Shown: piece by piece, positions 42,561 to 51,687 of the stretch
How the letters are laid out: each line of letters begins with the position of its first letter
How positions within the stretch are numbered: the stretch's first letter is position 1
Source of the DNA: JAGOPY01 sp964619555
Lineage (GTDB): Bacteria > Bacteroidota > Bacteroidia > Bacteroidales > JAGOPY01
Reading direction: 5' to 3'
DNA length: 64,000 bases
Assembly (NCBI GenBank): GCA_964619555.1
Contig: CAZUDV010000002.1
Span: 124,001-188,000, forward strand
Program-made: the position numbers and the translations under genes
The notes under the pieces: generated by a model
What the model saw: only the letters and a program-made list of their open reading frames with translations
What the model was told of the DNA's origin: nothing
Databases searched by the model: none

Positions 42561-45521
42561 ATGAGTGATAACGATTTCATCAGATACCTTCTTATCATTT
42601 TCTTATTTTTTATTTTTCCGGCAGGGTTTTCACAAACGGCTTCCGTTCCTCCACACCAGAACGGACAGGATTGGGTGGATTCGGTACTGAACAGCCTGAC
42701 CCGCGAGGAAATGATCGCGCAGCTAATGATCATAAGAGCGAATAATCCCAACCAACCTTATTTTGACGTAATTGATGGGTACATAAGGAAATACAATATC
42801 GGTGGAGTGACTTTTTTCGGGGGCCATCCCAAATTGCAGGCCAGGCAGACCAACTCCTGGCAGGCGCTCGCTAAAACACCATTATTGATATCAATTGACG
42901 GCGAATGGGGACCTGCCATGAGGCTGGACAGCACAATTGCCTTTCCTTACCAGATGACTCTCGGCGCAGTTTCGAACGATAGCCTTATCTATAACATGGG
43001 ATTGGAAATTGCCGGACAGTGCAAGGCGCTTGGGGTCCACCTGAATTTTGCCCCGGTCGTGGATATCAATTCCAATCCGGCCAATCCGGTCATCCATATG
43101 CGTTCTTTCGGAGAAAACAGGGATGATGTCGCTAGAAAGGGGATCATGTACATGAAGGGAATGCAGGATGGAGGCTTGCTCGTTACCGCGAAACATTTTC
43201 CCGGGCATGGGGATACGGATACTGATTCGCATTCCACCCTTCCTCTAATCAAACACTCCAGGGCCAGGCTGGATAGTATCGAAACATACCCTTTCAGGGA
43301 ACTGATCAAAGCCGGGCTGGACGGTATCATGATAGCCCATCTGAATATCCCTGCCCTGGACAGCAATCCCCATACCCCTTCCACCCTGTCGGCCCCCATA
43401 GTTTCCGGTTTCCTGCGTGAAGAACTTGGATTCAACGGATTGATCGTCACAGATGCACTGGATATGAAAGGTGTTACCCTTAACTCTAATCCTGGAGAGA
43501 TAGAACTGGAAGCATTGAAAGCCGGTAATGACATCTTATTGCTAAGTTCCAATGTTCCCGTTGCCCTGGCACGCATCAGTCAAGCTGTTGAATCAGGTGA
43601 AATATCAGAGGAATTGATCAGGGAACGGTGCCGCAAGGTGCTTGCATTCAAATACAAGGCAGGACTCTCGGAATATAAGCCAACCGACGTTTCCGGCATT
43701 GACCTGGAATTGAATTCACCATCCTCGGAATTTGTTGCCAGGCAGTTGTTTGAAGGAGCTGTGACCATCTTAAAAAACGATCAGGACCTCTTGCCACTTA
43801 AAAATCTTGATACGCTTGAGATTGCTTCGGTATCCATTGGCTATAACAAAATAACGCCATTCCAGGAACGGCTTCAGTACTATGCCCCGGTTGACCATTT
43901 CTGGCTTAAAAAAGAACCTGCAGAGAGTGAGATTATGGCATTGATAGCAAAATTAAAAGCATATGATCTCATTATAGTATCGCTTCAGAATACCAGCATC
44001 TGGGGAGGAAAGCCGTTCGGTATCAGTAACCAGGCACTGAATTTCATCCGCCAGTGTTCCACGAATAAAAAAGTAGTGCTGGACCTTTTCACCACACCCT
44101 ATGCCATAAGTGTCCTGGATGCCGGTATGAAGCCCGCAGCAATCGTTTTATCGTACCAGGACCATCCTTTCATGCAGGATATCTCCGCACAAGTCATCTT
44201 TGGGGGCATACCTGCCACGGGAAAGCTCCCTGTTACGGCTTCCGTCAGTTTTCCTTACGGCTCAGGCATTACCACTTCGGCATTCCGGCTTAAGTATACC
44301 ATACCGGAAGAGCTTGGGATTCAACGCTCCTGGCTGGCCCCAATCGACTCCATGATCAGTGAAAGCATCCGTAAAAAGATATTTCCGGGTTGCCAGGTCT
44401 ACGCGGCCAAAGATGGAAAGGTGTTTTATCTGAAGGCTTTCGGCCATCACACATACCCTGAAAACACCAATCGGGTAGGCCTTTTTGATATCTATGACCT
44501 GGCTTCCCTGACAAAGGTCGTTGCCACAACGATAGCTATTATGCGTCTTCAGAATGAAGATAAGATCGATATCGACCGCAAAATCCAGGATTATCTCCCT
44601 TACTTCAGGAATACCACCAAGGGGTCGGTCATTATAAGGGAAATGATGGCGCACCAGGCCCGGTTAAAACCCTGGATCCCTTTCTATAAGTACACCCTCA
44701 AGGATGATAAGCTTGATTCTGCCTGGTATCGCAGCAGCCCCGGGAACGACTTCACCGCCAGGGTGGCTGAAAATATCTATATCAAAAACGACTACAAATA
44801 TGTCATCTACGATAGCATCATAGCATCGAAGTTCCTTCCGTCCAACTCCTATAAATACAGTGACCTTGGCTTTTACCTGTTGCCTGATATTGTTGAGGGG
44901 ATTTCCGGCAAGTCCCTGAAACAATTTACGGAAGATTTATTTTATAGACCGCTGGGGTTATCCACACTTGGTTTTCAGCCAAGATACCGGTTCGGGCTGG
45001 AACATATCGTACCAACCGAAAACGATATGATATTCCGGAAACAATTGATCCACGGAGATGTGCATGATCCGGGTGCGGCCATGATGGGTGGGATCTCAGG
45101 TCATGCCGGATTATTTTCCAATGCCAACGACCTGGGCATTGTATCCGAGATGCTGATCCGGGAAGGGTCTTATGCAGGAGATCAGTATCTTAAACCCGAA
45201 ACGGTCAGGGAGTATACCAGCCAGCAATTTCCGCTGAATGACAACCGGCGCGGTATCGGTTTTGACCGGCCCCTGCCTGAATATAATGATGATGGGCCTT
45301 GCTGCAAAAGCGCTTCTGTGTTGAGTTATGGTCATTCTGGCTTCACCGGGACCTACATGTGGATCGATCCCTCGAACGGGCTGACTTACGTTTTCCTTTC
45401 CAACCGCGTTTATCCCGATGCGGAGAACAATAAACTGAGCAGTCTCAGGATTCGCCCAAAAATCCACCAGATTCTGTACGATGCCATCGAAAAAAGTGCG
45501 AATTTTGCCCCTCTCAAATAA
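42561..45521 (+). CDS. NagZ-type GH3 glycosidase fused to a beta-lactamase-like serine hydrolase
   Basis: A 986-residue exported protein (signal peptide ending near residue 25). The first 370 residues form a glycoside hydrolase family 3 domain: VTAKHFPGHGDTDTDSHSTL, the NagZ active-site loop, and LIVTDALDMKGVT with the nucleophile Asp. A GH3 C-terminal alpha/beta domain follows. The last 390 residues are a class C beta-lactamase/penicillin-binding-like domain with SxxK in DLASLTKVVATTIAIMR, YSDLGFYLLPDIVEG and a late HSGFTG motif. The pair would cut N-acetylglucosaminyl bonds in peptidoglycan and act on peptide stems or esters, so recycling or remodelling of cell wall is likely. The fusion is common in Bacteroidota. 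Confidence 0.88.
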   Translation: MSDNDFIRYLLIIFLFFIFPAGFSQTASVPPHQNGQDWVDSVLNSLTREEMIAQLMIIRANNPNQPYFDVIDGYIRKYNIGGVTFFGGHPKLQARQTNSWQALAKTPLLISIDGEWGPAMRLDSTIAFPYQMTLGAVSNDSLIYNMGLEIAGQCKALGVHLNFAPVVDINSNPANPVIHMRSFGENRDDVARKGIMYMKGMQDGGLLVTAKHFPGHGDTDTDSHSTLPLIKHSRARLDSIETYPFRELIKAGLDGIMIAHLNIPALDSNPHTPSTLSAPIVSGFLREELGFNGLIVTDALDMKGVTLNSNPGEIELEALKAGNDILLLSSNVPVALARISQAVESGEISEELIRERCRKVLAFKYKAGLSEYKPTDVSGIDLELNSPSSEFVARQLFEGAVTILKNDQDLLPLKNLDTLEIASVSIGYNKITPFQERLQYYAPVDHFWLKKEPAESEIMALIAKLKAYDLIIVSLQNTSIWGGKPFGISNQALNFIRQCSTNKKVVLDLFTTPYAISVLDAGMKPAAIVLSYQDHPFMQDISAQVIFGGIPATGKLPVTASVSFPYGSGITTSAFRLKYTIPEELGIQRSWLAPIDSMISESIRKKIFPGCQVYAAKDGKVFYLKAFGHHTYPENTNRVGLFDIYDLASLTKVVATTIAIMRLQNEDKIDIDRKIQDYLPYFRNTTKGSVIIREMMAHQARLKPWIPFYKYTLKDDKLDSAWYRSSPGNDFTARVAENIYIKNDYKYVIYDSIIASKFLPSNSYKYSDLGFYLLPDIVEGISGKSLKQFTEDLFYRPLGLSTLGFQPRYRFGLEHIVPTENDMIFRKQLIHGDVHDPGAAMMGGISGHAGLFSNANDLGIVSEMLIREGSYAGDQYLKPETVREYTSQQFPLNDNRRGIGFDRPLPEYNDDGPCCKSASVLSYGHSGFTGTYMWIDPSNGLTYVFLSNRVYPDAENNKLSSLRIRPKIHQILYDAIEKSANFAPLK

Positions 45522-45533
45522 TGTTTTTTACAT

Positions 45534-46349
45534 ATGAAGTTCCGCGGACCACTATTATGGATATTTTCCTTTTTTTTCACTATTGCCATTGCTTATTATC
45601 AGCGGACTACAGGTCCCACCTATCCAGTCAGGGGAACCATAGAGCTGAACGGTAAAATGATCAAATACCGGCTTGTCAGAAGCTCTGATGATGCGCATGG
45701 CGCTAGAATTGAAATAAAAAAGGTGGATGCATCCGTTCAGGGGATGATCAAATTCAAACGACTGAATTCACCGGATGATTGGACCCCGGTCATCATGACC
45801 AGGGAAGGTGAAAACCTTGTCGGAACGCTGCCTCCCCAGCCGCCGGCAGGCAAACTGGAATATTTTGTGACCCTGGAAAGTGGAGGAACAATAGCAACGC
45901 TTAACGAAGAGCCGGTCGTGATCCGTTACAAGGGCAAAGTGCCCGATTGGGTTCTGATCCCGCATATTATCATCATGTTCGTTGCCATGATGCTTTCAAC
46001 CCGCACCGGGCTGGAAGCGCTTACCGGAGGTAAAAAAGCTTACCGGATGGCCTGGGTGACGGTAATCACGTTATTTGTCGGCGGGCTGATCCTGGGTCCT
46101 GTCGTGCAAAAATATGCCTTTGGAGCCTTCTGGACCGGCTGGCCTTTCGGTGAGGACCTTACCGATAACAAGACCCTGGCCGCCTGGATCTTCTGGGCTG
46201 TCGCACTCTGGAGGTTACGCCGAAATCCTGCTAACCGCTCCTGGCCGGTCATCGCCATGGTCGTCCTGTTACTGGTTTACCTGATACCGCACAGCATGTT
46301 TGGAAGCGAACTGGATTATACTACCGGCGAAGTCACAACAGGACGATAA
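45534..46349 (+). CDS. Membrane protein with N-terminal beta domain, function unknown
   Basis: A 271-residue protein. An N-terminal transmembrane or signal segment (about 8-22) is followed by a beta-rich domain of about 110 residues (YPVRGTIELNGKMIKYRLVR) and then about four transmembrane helices (VLIPHIIIMFVAMMLSTRTG, YRMAWVTVITLFVGGLILGP, TLAAWIFWAVALWRL, WPVIAMVVLLLVYLIPHSMF). No catalytic motif is seen. It starts 12 bases after the NagZ fusion and ends 24 bases before a rhomboid protease, so the three probably share a transcript. Confidence 0.6.
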   Translation: MKFRGPLLWIFSFFFTIAIAYYQRTTGPTYPVRGTIELNGKMIKYRLVRSSDDAHGARIEIKKVDASVQGMIKFKRLNSPDDWTPVIMTREGENLVGTLPPQPPAGKLEYFVTLESGGTIATLNEEPVVIRYKGKVPDWVLIPHIIIMFVAMMLSTRTGLEALTGGKKAYRMAWVTVITLFVGGLILGPVVQKYAFGAFWTGWPFGEDLTDNKTLAAWIFWAVALWRLRRNPANRSWPVIAMVVLLLVYLIPHSMFGSELDYTTGEVTTGR

Positions 46350-46373
46350 TAACTAAATGTAAATCAATATATT

Positions 46374-46985
46374 GTGAACCTGGCCATCATCATCATAACC
46401 ACCCTGATCTCCATCATCGCCCTGTATAATCAGGAGTTGTTTGACCGGCTGAAGTTCAATCCGTTTGGCATCAAGCACAACGGACAAGGATGGAGATTTT
46501 TTACTTACGGTCTGGTACATGCCGATTTCATCCACCTTTTCATCAACATGTTCGTCCTGTATTCTTTTGGTAAAGCAGTAACCGATGCATATCACTTCTA
46601 TTTCGACGATAAGGGTTACATGTTTTACCTGATGTTGTATATCGGCGGGATCGTTTTTTCAGTACTGGTGGATTTCGGTAAGCATAAGGACGATGTGTGG
46701 TACAATGCTGTTGGCGCTTCGGGAGCCGTGTCGGCCGTCCTGTTTGCAAGCATCTTCCTTTACCCTACCGGTTCCGTTTACCTGTTCCCTATCCCCTTCC
46801 CTCTTCCTTCGGTTGTTTTCGGAGTCCTGTACCTGGTCTATTCGGCTGTAATGGCCCGCCGTGGCAGGGATAACATCGGGCATAACGCCCATTTCTTCGG
46901 GGCAGTTTTCGGGATCGCATTTACGGTTGCTTTAAAACCCAGGCTGCTGATCAGTTTCTGGGAACAAATCCAGAGCCTATTTTAG
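46374..46985 (+). CDS. Rhomboid-family intramembrane serine protease
   Basis: A 203-residue six-helix protease. The catalytic serine is in YNAVGASGAVSAVLFA (Ser116) and the catalytic histidine in IGHNAHFFGAVFG (His173). The loop YGLVHADFIHLFINMFVLYS is typical. The start codon is GTG. It differs in sequence from the first rhomboid at 18803 (shorter, no acidic tail). Its 3' end overlaps the convergent Smr gene by 9 bases. Substrates unknown. Confidence 0.85.
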   Translation: MNLAIIIITTLISIIALYNQELFDRLKFNPFGIKHNGQGWRFFTYGLVHADFIHLFINMFVLYSFGKAVTDAYHFYFDDKGYMFYLMLYIGGIVFSVLVDFGKHKDDVWYNAVGASGAVSAVLFASIFLYPTGSVYLFPIPFPLPSVVFGVLYLVYSAVMARRGRDNIGHNAHFFGAVFGIAFTVALKPRLLISFWEQIQSLF

Positions 46986-48143
46986 CGGTTTGATGGTAAC
47001 ATCGATAGCCCCGACCCCAAATTTCTCCAAAGAAGCCAGGTGCGATTCGGCATGTTCATATTCCTGGACTTTTTTGATAATGGCTGCTTTCAGCACCCCG
47101 TTACCGACTCCATGAATGAAGGTCACTTTACGGAAATTTCTCTCCGCTGCACTTTCGATGCATCTTTTAAAATATTCCATCTGGTATTTTAATATATCGT
47201 GAGGCGAAAGATGGGCAAAATTCTCCAGGAGTTCTCCGATATGCAGATCCACCACAGCTTCCCTCGGACCGGTCTGGTGCTTTTCGATCAAAGAAGCCGG
47301 TTTTATCTCCCTGGCCTTTTGCTTCATCATCGCCTCTTCATCCATTTTGGATTCCTCCCGGGAAACCAGCGAGTTGAGGCCGGCAACCTGGGCTACAGAC
47401 AATAACAACAACTTTTCCTCAAAAAACTGCGTGGACTTGTAATTATGCTCGTCATTGAAGCGATTGGGGGATATATCGAATTCCGTGCTGACCGGAAGAT
47501 AGATCTTTTCGGGCTCATCATCGAAAAATACCAGTTGAACGATTCCCTTTGTCCACTTCAGTAACTCATCCCTGTCAATGGTATCGATCAGTATCTTATT
47601 TCCGGGAAATAGCACATCGTAATCTTTCCCCAGCAGTTTTTTCTCTCCTTCCAGAAAAAACGCATAAAGTGCATTCATAGCGGTATGGTTGACCAGGTAT
47701 ACCTCCACCAGGCCTGTCACGAACCATTTCTGGTCATGCGGAACAAAAGCGAGATAAACGCCCGGAGTATTCCTGGTAATGAACGAATAATTGCCAAAAG
47801 GCGTCTGGCGGTCAGGAAGCCCGGAGTTTTGAGTTCTGTTATCTGAGTTTTGGGTTTGGAGCTTGTCAGGAGGAACTGGCCCGGAAGATTTCGGCGGCTG
47901 GCTGGCATTTGATGACTGGCGGACGCTGGCTGCCGAAAGTTGGCTGCTGACCGGGAAATCCTCGTCAAACATCCTTTCCACCTTGCCTTTGGGATCCACT
48001 TTGATCAGCTCGCTGGTCAGCGTGGGGATCTCGAAACCGTCTTCGATCATAACATTGACTAAAGTCGGGCTGATGATCTTACTGACAATACCACCGCCCG
48101 ATGTATTCAGGAATTTTACTTTATCTCCGATCTGAAATTTCAT
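46977..48143 (-). CDS. DUF2027/Smr-domain protein
   Basis: A 388-residue cytoplasmic protein. The N-terminus (QIGDKVKFLNTSGGGIVSKI) is a small beta barrel, followed by a low-complexity linker rich in Ser, Gln and Asn (about 68-110). The DUF2027 domain (YLAFVPHDQKWFVTGLVEVY onwards) and a C-terminal Smr domain (VVDLHIGELLENFAHLSPHD, FIHGVGNGVLKAAI) complete it. Smr domains are endonuclease-like; the same combination exists in MutS2 relatives. The role is not known. A TATCTTTG promoter element lies about 20 bases before the start. The gene is convergent with the rhomboid gene. Confidence 0.82.
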   Translation of the reverse strand: MKFQIGDKVKFLNTSGGGIVSKIISPTLVNVMIEDGFEIPTLTSELIKVDPKGKVERMFDEDFPVSSQLSAASVRQSSNASQPPKSSGPVPPDKLQTQNSDNRTQNSGLPDRQTPFGNYSFITRNTPGVYLAFVPHDQKWFVTGLVEVYLVNHTAMNALYAFFLEGEKKLLGKDYDVLFPGNKILIDTIDRDELLKWTKGIVQLVFFDDEPEKIYLPVSTEFDISPNRFNDEHNYKSTQFFEEKLLLLSVAQVAGLNSLVSREESKMDEEAMMKQKAREIKPASLIEKHQTGPREAVVDLHIGELLENFAHLSPHDILKYQMEYFKRCIESAAERNFRKVTFIHGVGNGVLKAAIIKKVQEYEHAESHLASLEKFGVGAIDVTIKPLK

Positions 48144-48163
48144 ATCCTTAGGTTTTATAAATG

Positions 48164-48171
48164 CAAAGATA
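48164..48171 (-). promoter_or_regulatory. -7 promoter element for the Smr gene (TATCTTTG)
   Basis: Exact TAnnTTTG match on the minus strand, followed by CATTT, 20 bases before the ATG at 48143. Confidence 0.5.
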
Positions 48172-48318
48172 GACTGAAAGTTGTAAGCCCGGACCCTTGC
48201 TTCCTCTGGTCCAAAAATGTTTCAAACGGATAATGTTCGGAAGTGTTCAGCAATGCGATTACTTATTTAGAATCATATATAAATTATATTGAACAAAATA
48301 AAATATTTGGATATGCCT

Positions 48319-48326
48319 TAATTTTG
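48319..48326 (+). promoter_or_regulatory. -7 promoter element for the copper receptor operon (TAATTTTG)
   Basis: Exact TAnnTTTG match 24 bases before the ATG at 48351. The gap 48172-48318 is AT-rich; no clear operator is seen. Confidence 0.5.
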
Positions 48327-48350
48327 TAAGGATTGTTAAACCATAACCGA

Positions 48351-50465
48351 ATGAGGAAGTTTTTCCTGACTCTCTTGACCCTCACCATACCGATTTTATT
48401 CTCGGACGTATGGGCACAGGTTATGCCCGATACCCTGATCCGTCTGAAGGAATTCGAAGTTACCGATTTCCTGGGGAAGAAAGTTTTTCATCCGGCTGAT
48501 ACGATCAGCCAGATGATCATCAGCCAGATGCCATCAAGGGATATAGGGGACCTGTTGCGGAGCCAGTCCAATGTATCAGGTATCCGGAAAGGCGGAACGG
48601 GCATCGATCCGGTCGTCAGGGGATTTAAATACAGCCAGTTAAATGTGCAATTGAACGAAGGGCACAAAATAGAGGGAGCCTGTCCGAACCGCATGGATCC
48701 ACCCACTGCACACGTGGATATCGAAGATGTAATCAAAATAGAGATTTTTAAAGGTCCGTATGCCCTCCGGTTTGGCCCGAATTTCGGCGGAATGATCCAT
48801 TTGCATACCTGGCCGGAAGAACGATTTGACAAGTTCCAGGTAAAACTGACGGCTGTGACTGGTTATGAAAGCTCCTGGAATGGGTTTAAAGAACACCTGG
48901 CAATGACCGGCGGAAATAAGTTGTTCCAGATCAGGCTGGCAGGGAATTATAAAAAGTACGGGGATTATAATGACGGTAATGGTAACAGCGTCGGTTCTTC
49001 ATTCGAAAGATACAACTATGGCGGGATGTTCCGGGTGACCCCATCAGAAAAACACAGCCTGAGTATTTCTTATGACCGGTCAATTGGTAAAAACCTGGAT
49101 TTCCCTACTCTCCCGATGGACGAAAGGCTGGATGAGACCAATCTGTATTCTGCAGACTACATCTATAAGACTACCGGCCGGGTCCTGCAGGGGATCCACG
49201 GCAAATTATATTATTCCGGAGTCCGGCATGAAATGGACAATAAGCAGCGGCCAATATCTGACACCACTGTTGCCATTTCAACGATCCATGCCATCAATCT
49301 GGGATACCGTGGCGAAGTGAGCCTGGCTATTGCAAAGGGAACCCTGCACCTGGGAACAGACATGGAGAACATCGATAAAGACGGGGACCGGGTCAAGAAT
49401 ATGATCATGCAGCCAACTATGCCTGTCAAGATGGAAAAACTCTGGGATCATGCTCACATTGAGAATTACGGATTTTTTGCAGAATATTCCAGGCTCGCAG
49501 GCCGTTTTACCCTGGTAGGGGCTGTCCGGTTTGATCTTAATGTTGCCGGTTCCAATCCACTGTCATGGGAAAATATTCAGGGCCAGCAAATTTATTACCA
49601 GGATGAAGTCGAATCCTCCTTTACAAATTTCAGTTTCAGCCTGGGTGCCGATTATTCACTGGGCAAAAACCTGGTGATAAGGCTTTCGGCAGGTCGCGGA
49701 GCCAGGAGCCCCGATATGACCGAACGGTTCATCATCCTTCTGCCAATTGGATATGACAATTATGATTACCTGGGAAACCCTGTGCTTAAGCCTGAAATCA
49801 ATCATCAGATCGACGGTATGGTCATATGGAATCCCAGCCGGGCAGGCAACCTTAAGCTAAACTTATTCTACAGTTATGTGACCAATTTTATCAGCGGCGA
49901 GTTAATGCCGGAGGCCATCGTAAAACCACAAACCAAGGGAGTTTACGGAGTAAAGCAGTTTGTCAACCTGGATAATGCCTGGCTTACCGGATTTGAGCTG
50001 GAATATCAGTCGCCGGCCTCCGAACCCTGGCAGTTGGAGGTCGTAGCTGCCTATACGGCTGCCGTTAACCCAAGGGCGGAACATTACATCATTGAACACG
50101 GTGAAATAACCGGAACGGAAGAGATCACAAACGACCCCCTGCCTGAAATCCCACCGCTGGAAGGCTCTGCCAGGTTTTCCTGGAAATTCTATCACGGCCG
50201 TTTCATACCGAAAATCACCCTGAGAGGCGTTGCCAGCCAGGAAAGGACCTCTGTGGCCTATGATGAGCGAAGCACTCCCGGATTTGTACTGGCGGGCATC
50301 TCGCTTTTCTATAAGTTCAATTCCGCCCTTCAGATTACGGCCGGTGTGGATAACCTTTTCAATGTGGCATATTATGAACACCTGAACCGAAATATCGTTG
50401 GTTCAACAAGCAATTATTACGAACCGGGCAGCAACTTCTTCGTCAATCTGAAATTCACTCTGTAA
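48351..50465 (+). CDS. OprC/NosA-type TonB-dependent copper receptor
   Basis: A 704-residue outer-membrane receptor. After a signal peptide (to about 23), the plug carries the copper ligands Cys111 and Met115 in GACPNRMDPPTAHVDIEDVI (CxxxM), and the barrel carries His293 and Met295 in SGVRHEMDNKQR (HxM). These four residues match the CxxxM-HxM site described for the Pseudomonas copper receptor OprC. The barrel ends with NFFVNLKFTL. Genes for an MbnP-family protein and a MauG/MbnH-type di-haem protein follow, so the set is likely a copper import operon. An upstream ATG (48333) is less likely because it is too close to the promoter element. Confidence 0.85.
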   Translation: MRKFFLTLLTLTIPILFSDVWAQVMPDTLIRLKEFEVTDFLGKKVFHPADTISQMIISQMPSRDIGDLLRSQSNVSGIRKGGTGIDPVVRGFKYSQLNVQLNEGHKIEGACPNRMDPPTAHVDIEDVIKIEIFKGPYALRFGPNFGGMIHLHTWPEERFDKFQVKLTAVTGYESSWNGFKEHLAMTGGNKLFQIRLAGNYKKYGDYNDGNGNSVGSSFERYNYGGMFRVTPSEKHSLSISYDRSIGKNLDFPTLPMDERLDETNLYSADYIYKTTGRVLQGIHGKLYYSGVRHEMDNKQRPISDTTVAISTIHAINLGYRGEVSLAIAKGTLHLGTDMENIDKDGDRVKNMIMQPTMPVKMEKLWDHAHIENYGFFAEYSRLAGRFTLVGAVRFDLNVAGSNPLSWENIQGQQIYYQDEVESSFTNFSFSLGADYSLGKNLVIRLSAGRGARSPDMTERFIILLPIGYDNYDYLGNPVLKPEINHQIDGMVIWNPSRAGNLKLNLFYSYVTNFISGELMPEAIVKPQTKGVYGVKQFVNLDNAWLTGFELEYQSPASEPWQLEVVAAYTAAVNPRAEHYIIEHGEITGTEEITNDPLPEIPPLEGSARFSWKFYHGRFIPKITLRGVASQERTSVAYDERSTPGFVLAGISLFYKFNSALQITAGVDNLFNVAYYEHLNRNIVGSTSNYYEPGSNFFVNLKFTL

Positions 50466-50477
50466 TTATTCGTTATC

Positions 50478-50834
50478 ATGAAAAGGTATATCTGGTTAAT
50501 TCTGATCGTATTATTGGGTTGTGACAAGGATTCTGACCGACTAGTGAACTATAAAATTACGGACTCTGATTCAGGATTCAGCGTACGATATCTGGATGCA
50601 TCGGGGGAATTGGTGTCTGGGAATGTGATCACCCAGAGTGCCCAGGATGTCTGGAATTATTCCTTCATTTCGAAAGATGGCGGCATTGTTTTTGTATCGG
50701 CTAATTATGATGATCCTGCTTCAGCCATCAGGGTTCAAATTTATATCGACGGAAAAATTTACAAGCAGGGCTCGAGCAGGAATGACACGGCATCATTTGT
50801 GACGGTTTCGGGAGTCATTCCTATACGGGAATAA
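50478..50834 (+). CDS. Small lipoprotein in the copper operon, function unknown
   Basis: A 118-residue protein with a clear lipobox LLGC (Cys15) after a short hydrophobic core. The rest is beta-rich (YKITDSDSGFSVRYLDASGE) with a Lys/Gly-rich end and no Cys, and only one Met after the start. No family was recognised. It lies 12 bases after the receptor gene and 46 before the MbnP gene, so it is likely co-expressed. It could be a periplasmic or outer-membrane partner of the receptor. Confidence 0.6.
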   Translation: MKRYIWLILIVLLGCDKDSDRLVNYKITDSDSGFSVRYLDASGELVSGNVITQSAQDVWNYSFISKDGGIVFVSANYDDPASAIRVQIYIDGKIYKQGSSRNDTASFVTVSGVIPIRE

Positions 50835-50880
50835 ACTTTATTTGCCGTAACAGCGTTATTATTTTAAAACCAGCCCACAC

Positions 50881-51687
50881 ATGACAAGATCAGCGGCATT
50901 TTCAGTGATCATTCTCCCCATACTCCTTTTAGCCTGCCATGATCCGGATGTCCCGGAGCCAGACCCTCAGACTGGCAAATTAGAGATTAGTTTCGATCAC
51001 AGGTTTGATCATGAAATCGTTCAATTCGACACTTTAAAATATGCCAATGCTGCCGGCAATCAATTACTGTTCACCGAATTGCAGTATTTTATCTCGGACG
51101 TTACCCTGCATTACCAGGATGGATCTGCCTACTCCATCGACGCCTGGAAGGACATTCATTATGTCGACAGTGATTTGCCGGAGACTTCGGTATGGGATGT
51201 TTTTGATGAAATACCGGCCGGTCAATGCGATTCCGTGAGCTTCACTTTTGGCATCAACGAAGCAAAGAACCAGTCTTTCCTCTATGTCAATCCCCCTGAA
51301 TCCCTGATGTTCTGGCCGGATATCCTGGGTGGCGGGTACCACTATATGAAACTGAACGGTAAATGGCTGGCCCCCGACTTATTGCTCAGACCCTTCGAAT
51401 TTCACCTCGGAATTGGACAAATCTATGACGGGCAGGGAAACATAACAGGATTTGTACAGAATTATTTTCAAGTGACCCTCAAGAATCGCTCATTTGCCAT
51501 CAATAAAGGGAAAGAAACCGCCATTGTCATAGTCATGAATTTGGAATCCTGGTTCGAAACTCCGGAAGTTTGGGATTTTAACGAGTGGGGTGGCGATATC
51601 ATGCAAAATCAGGCTGCCATGGAAGTTGCCGCAGAAAATGGCCGGGATTGTTTCAGCCTTGATTTACCAATCTTACCAGGTAGATGA
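50881..51687 (+). CDS. MbnP-family (MauG-partner) lipoprotein
   Basis: A 268-residue lipoprotein (Cys18 in LLLACHD) of the MbnP family. MbnP partners with MbnH in some bacteria, where a MbnP tryptophan is oxidised to kynurenine and the protein binds copper. Recognisable stretches are KLEISFDHRFDHEIVQFDTL, the FTELQYFISDVTLHY motif and MFWPDILGGGYHYMKLNGKW, the last a Trp/Tyr/His-rich region that is a candidate for the modified Trp (inference). The stop overlaps the MbnH-like start by four bases (ATGA). Confidence 0.82.
   Translation: MTRSAAFSVIILPILLLACHDPDVPEPDPQTGKLEISFDHRFDHEIVQFDTLKYANAAGNQLLFTELQYFISDVTLHYQDGSAYSIDAWKDIHYVDSDLPETSVWDVFDEIPAGQCDSVSFTFGINEAKNQSFLYVNPPESLMFWPDILGGGYHYMKLNGKWLAPDLLLRPFEFHLGIGQIYDGQGNITGFVQNYFQVTLKNRSFAINKGKETAIVIVMNLESWFETPEVWDFNEWGGDIMQNQAAMEVAAENGRDCFSLDLPILPGR

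Noticed and set aside
48191..48220. GGACC...GGTCC stem before the copper receptor
   Set aside because: Only five pairs with a long loop, far from the promoter element; chance is likely.
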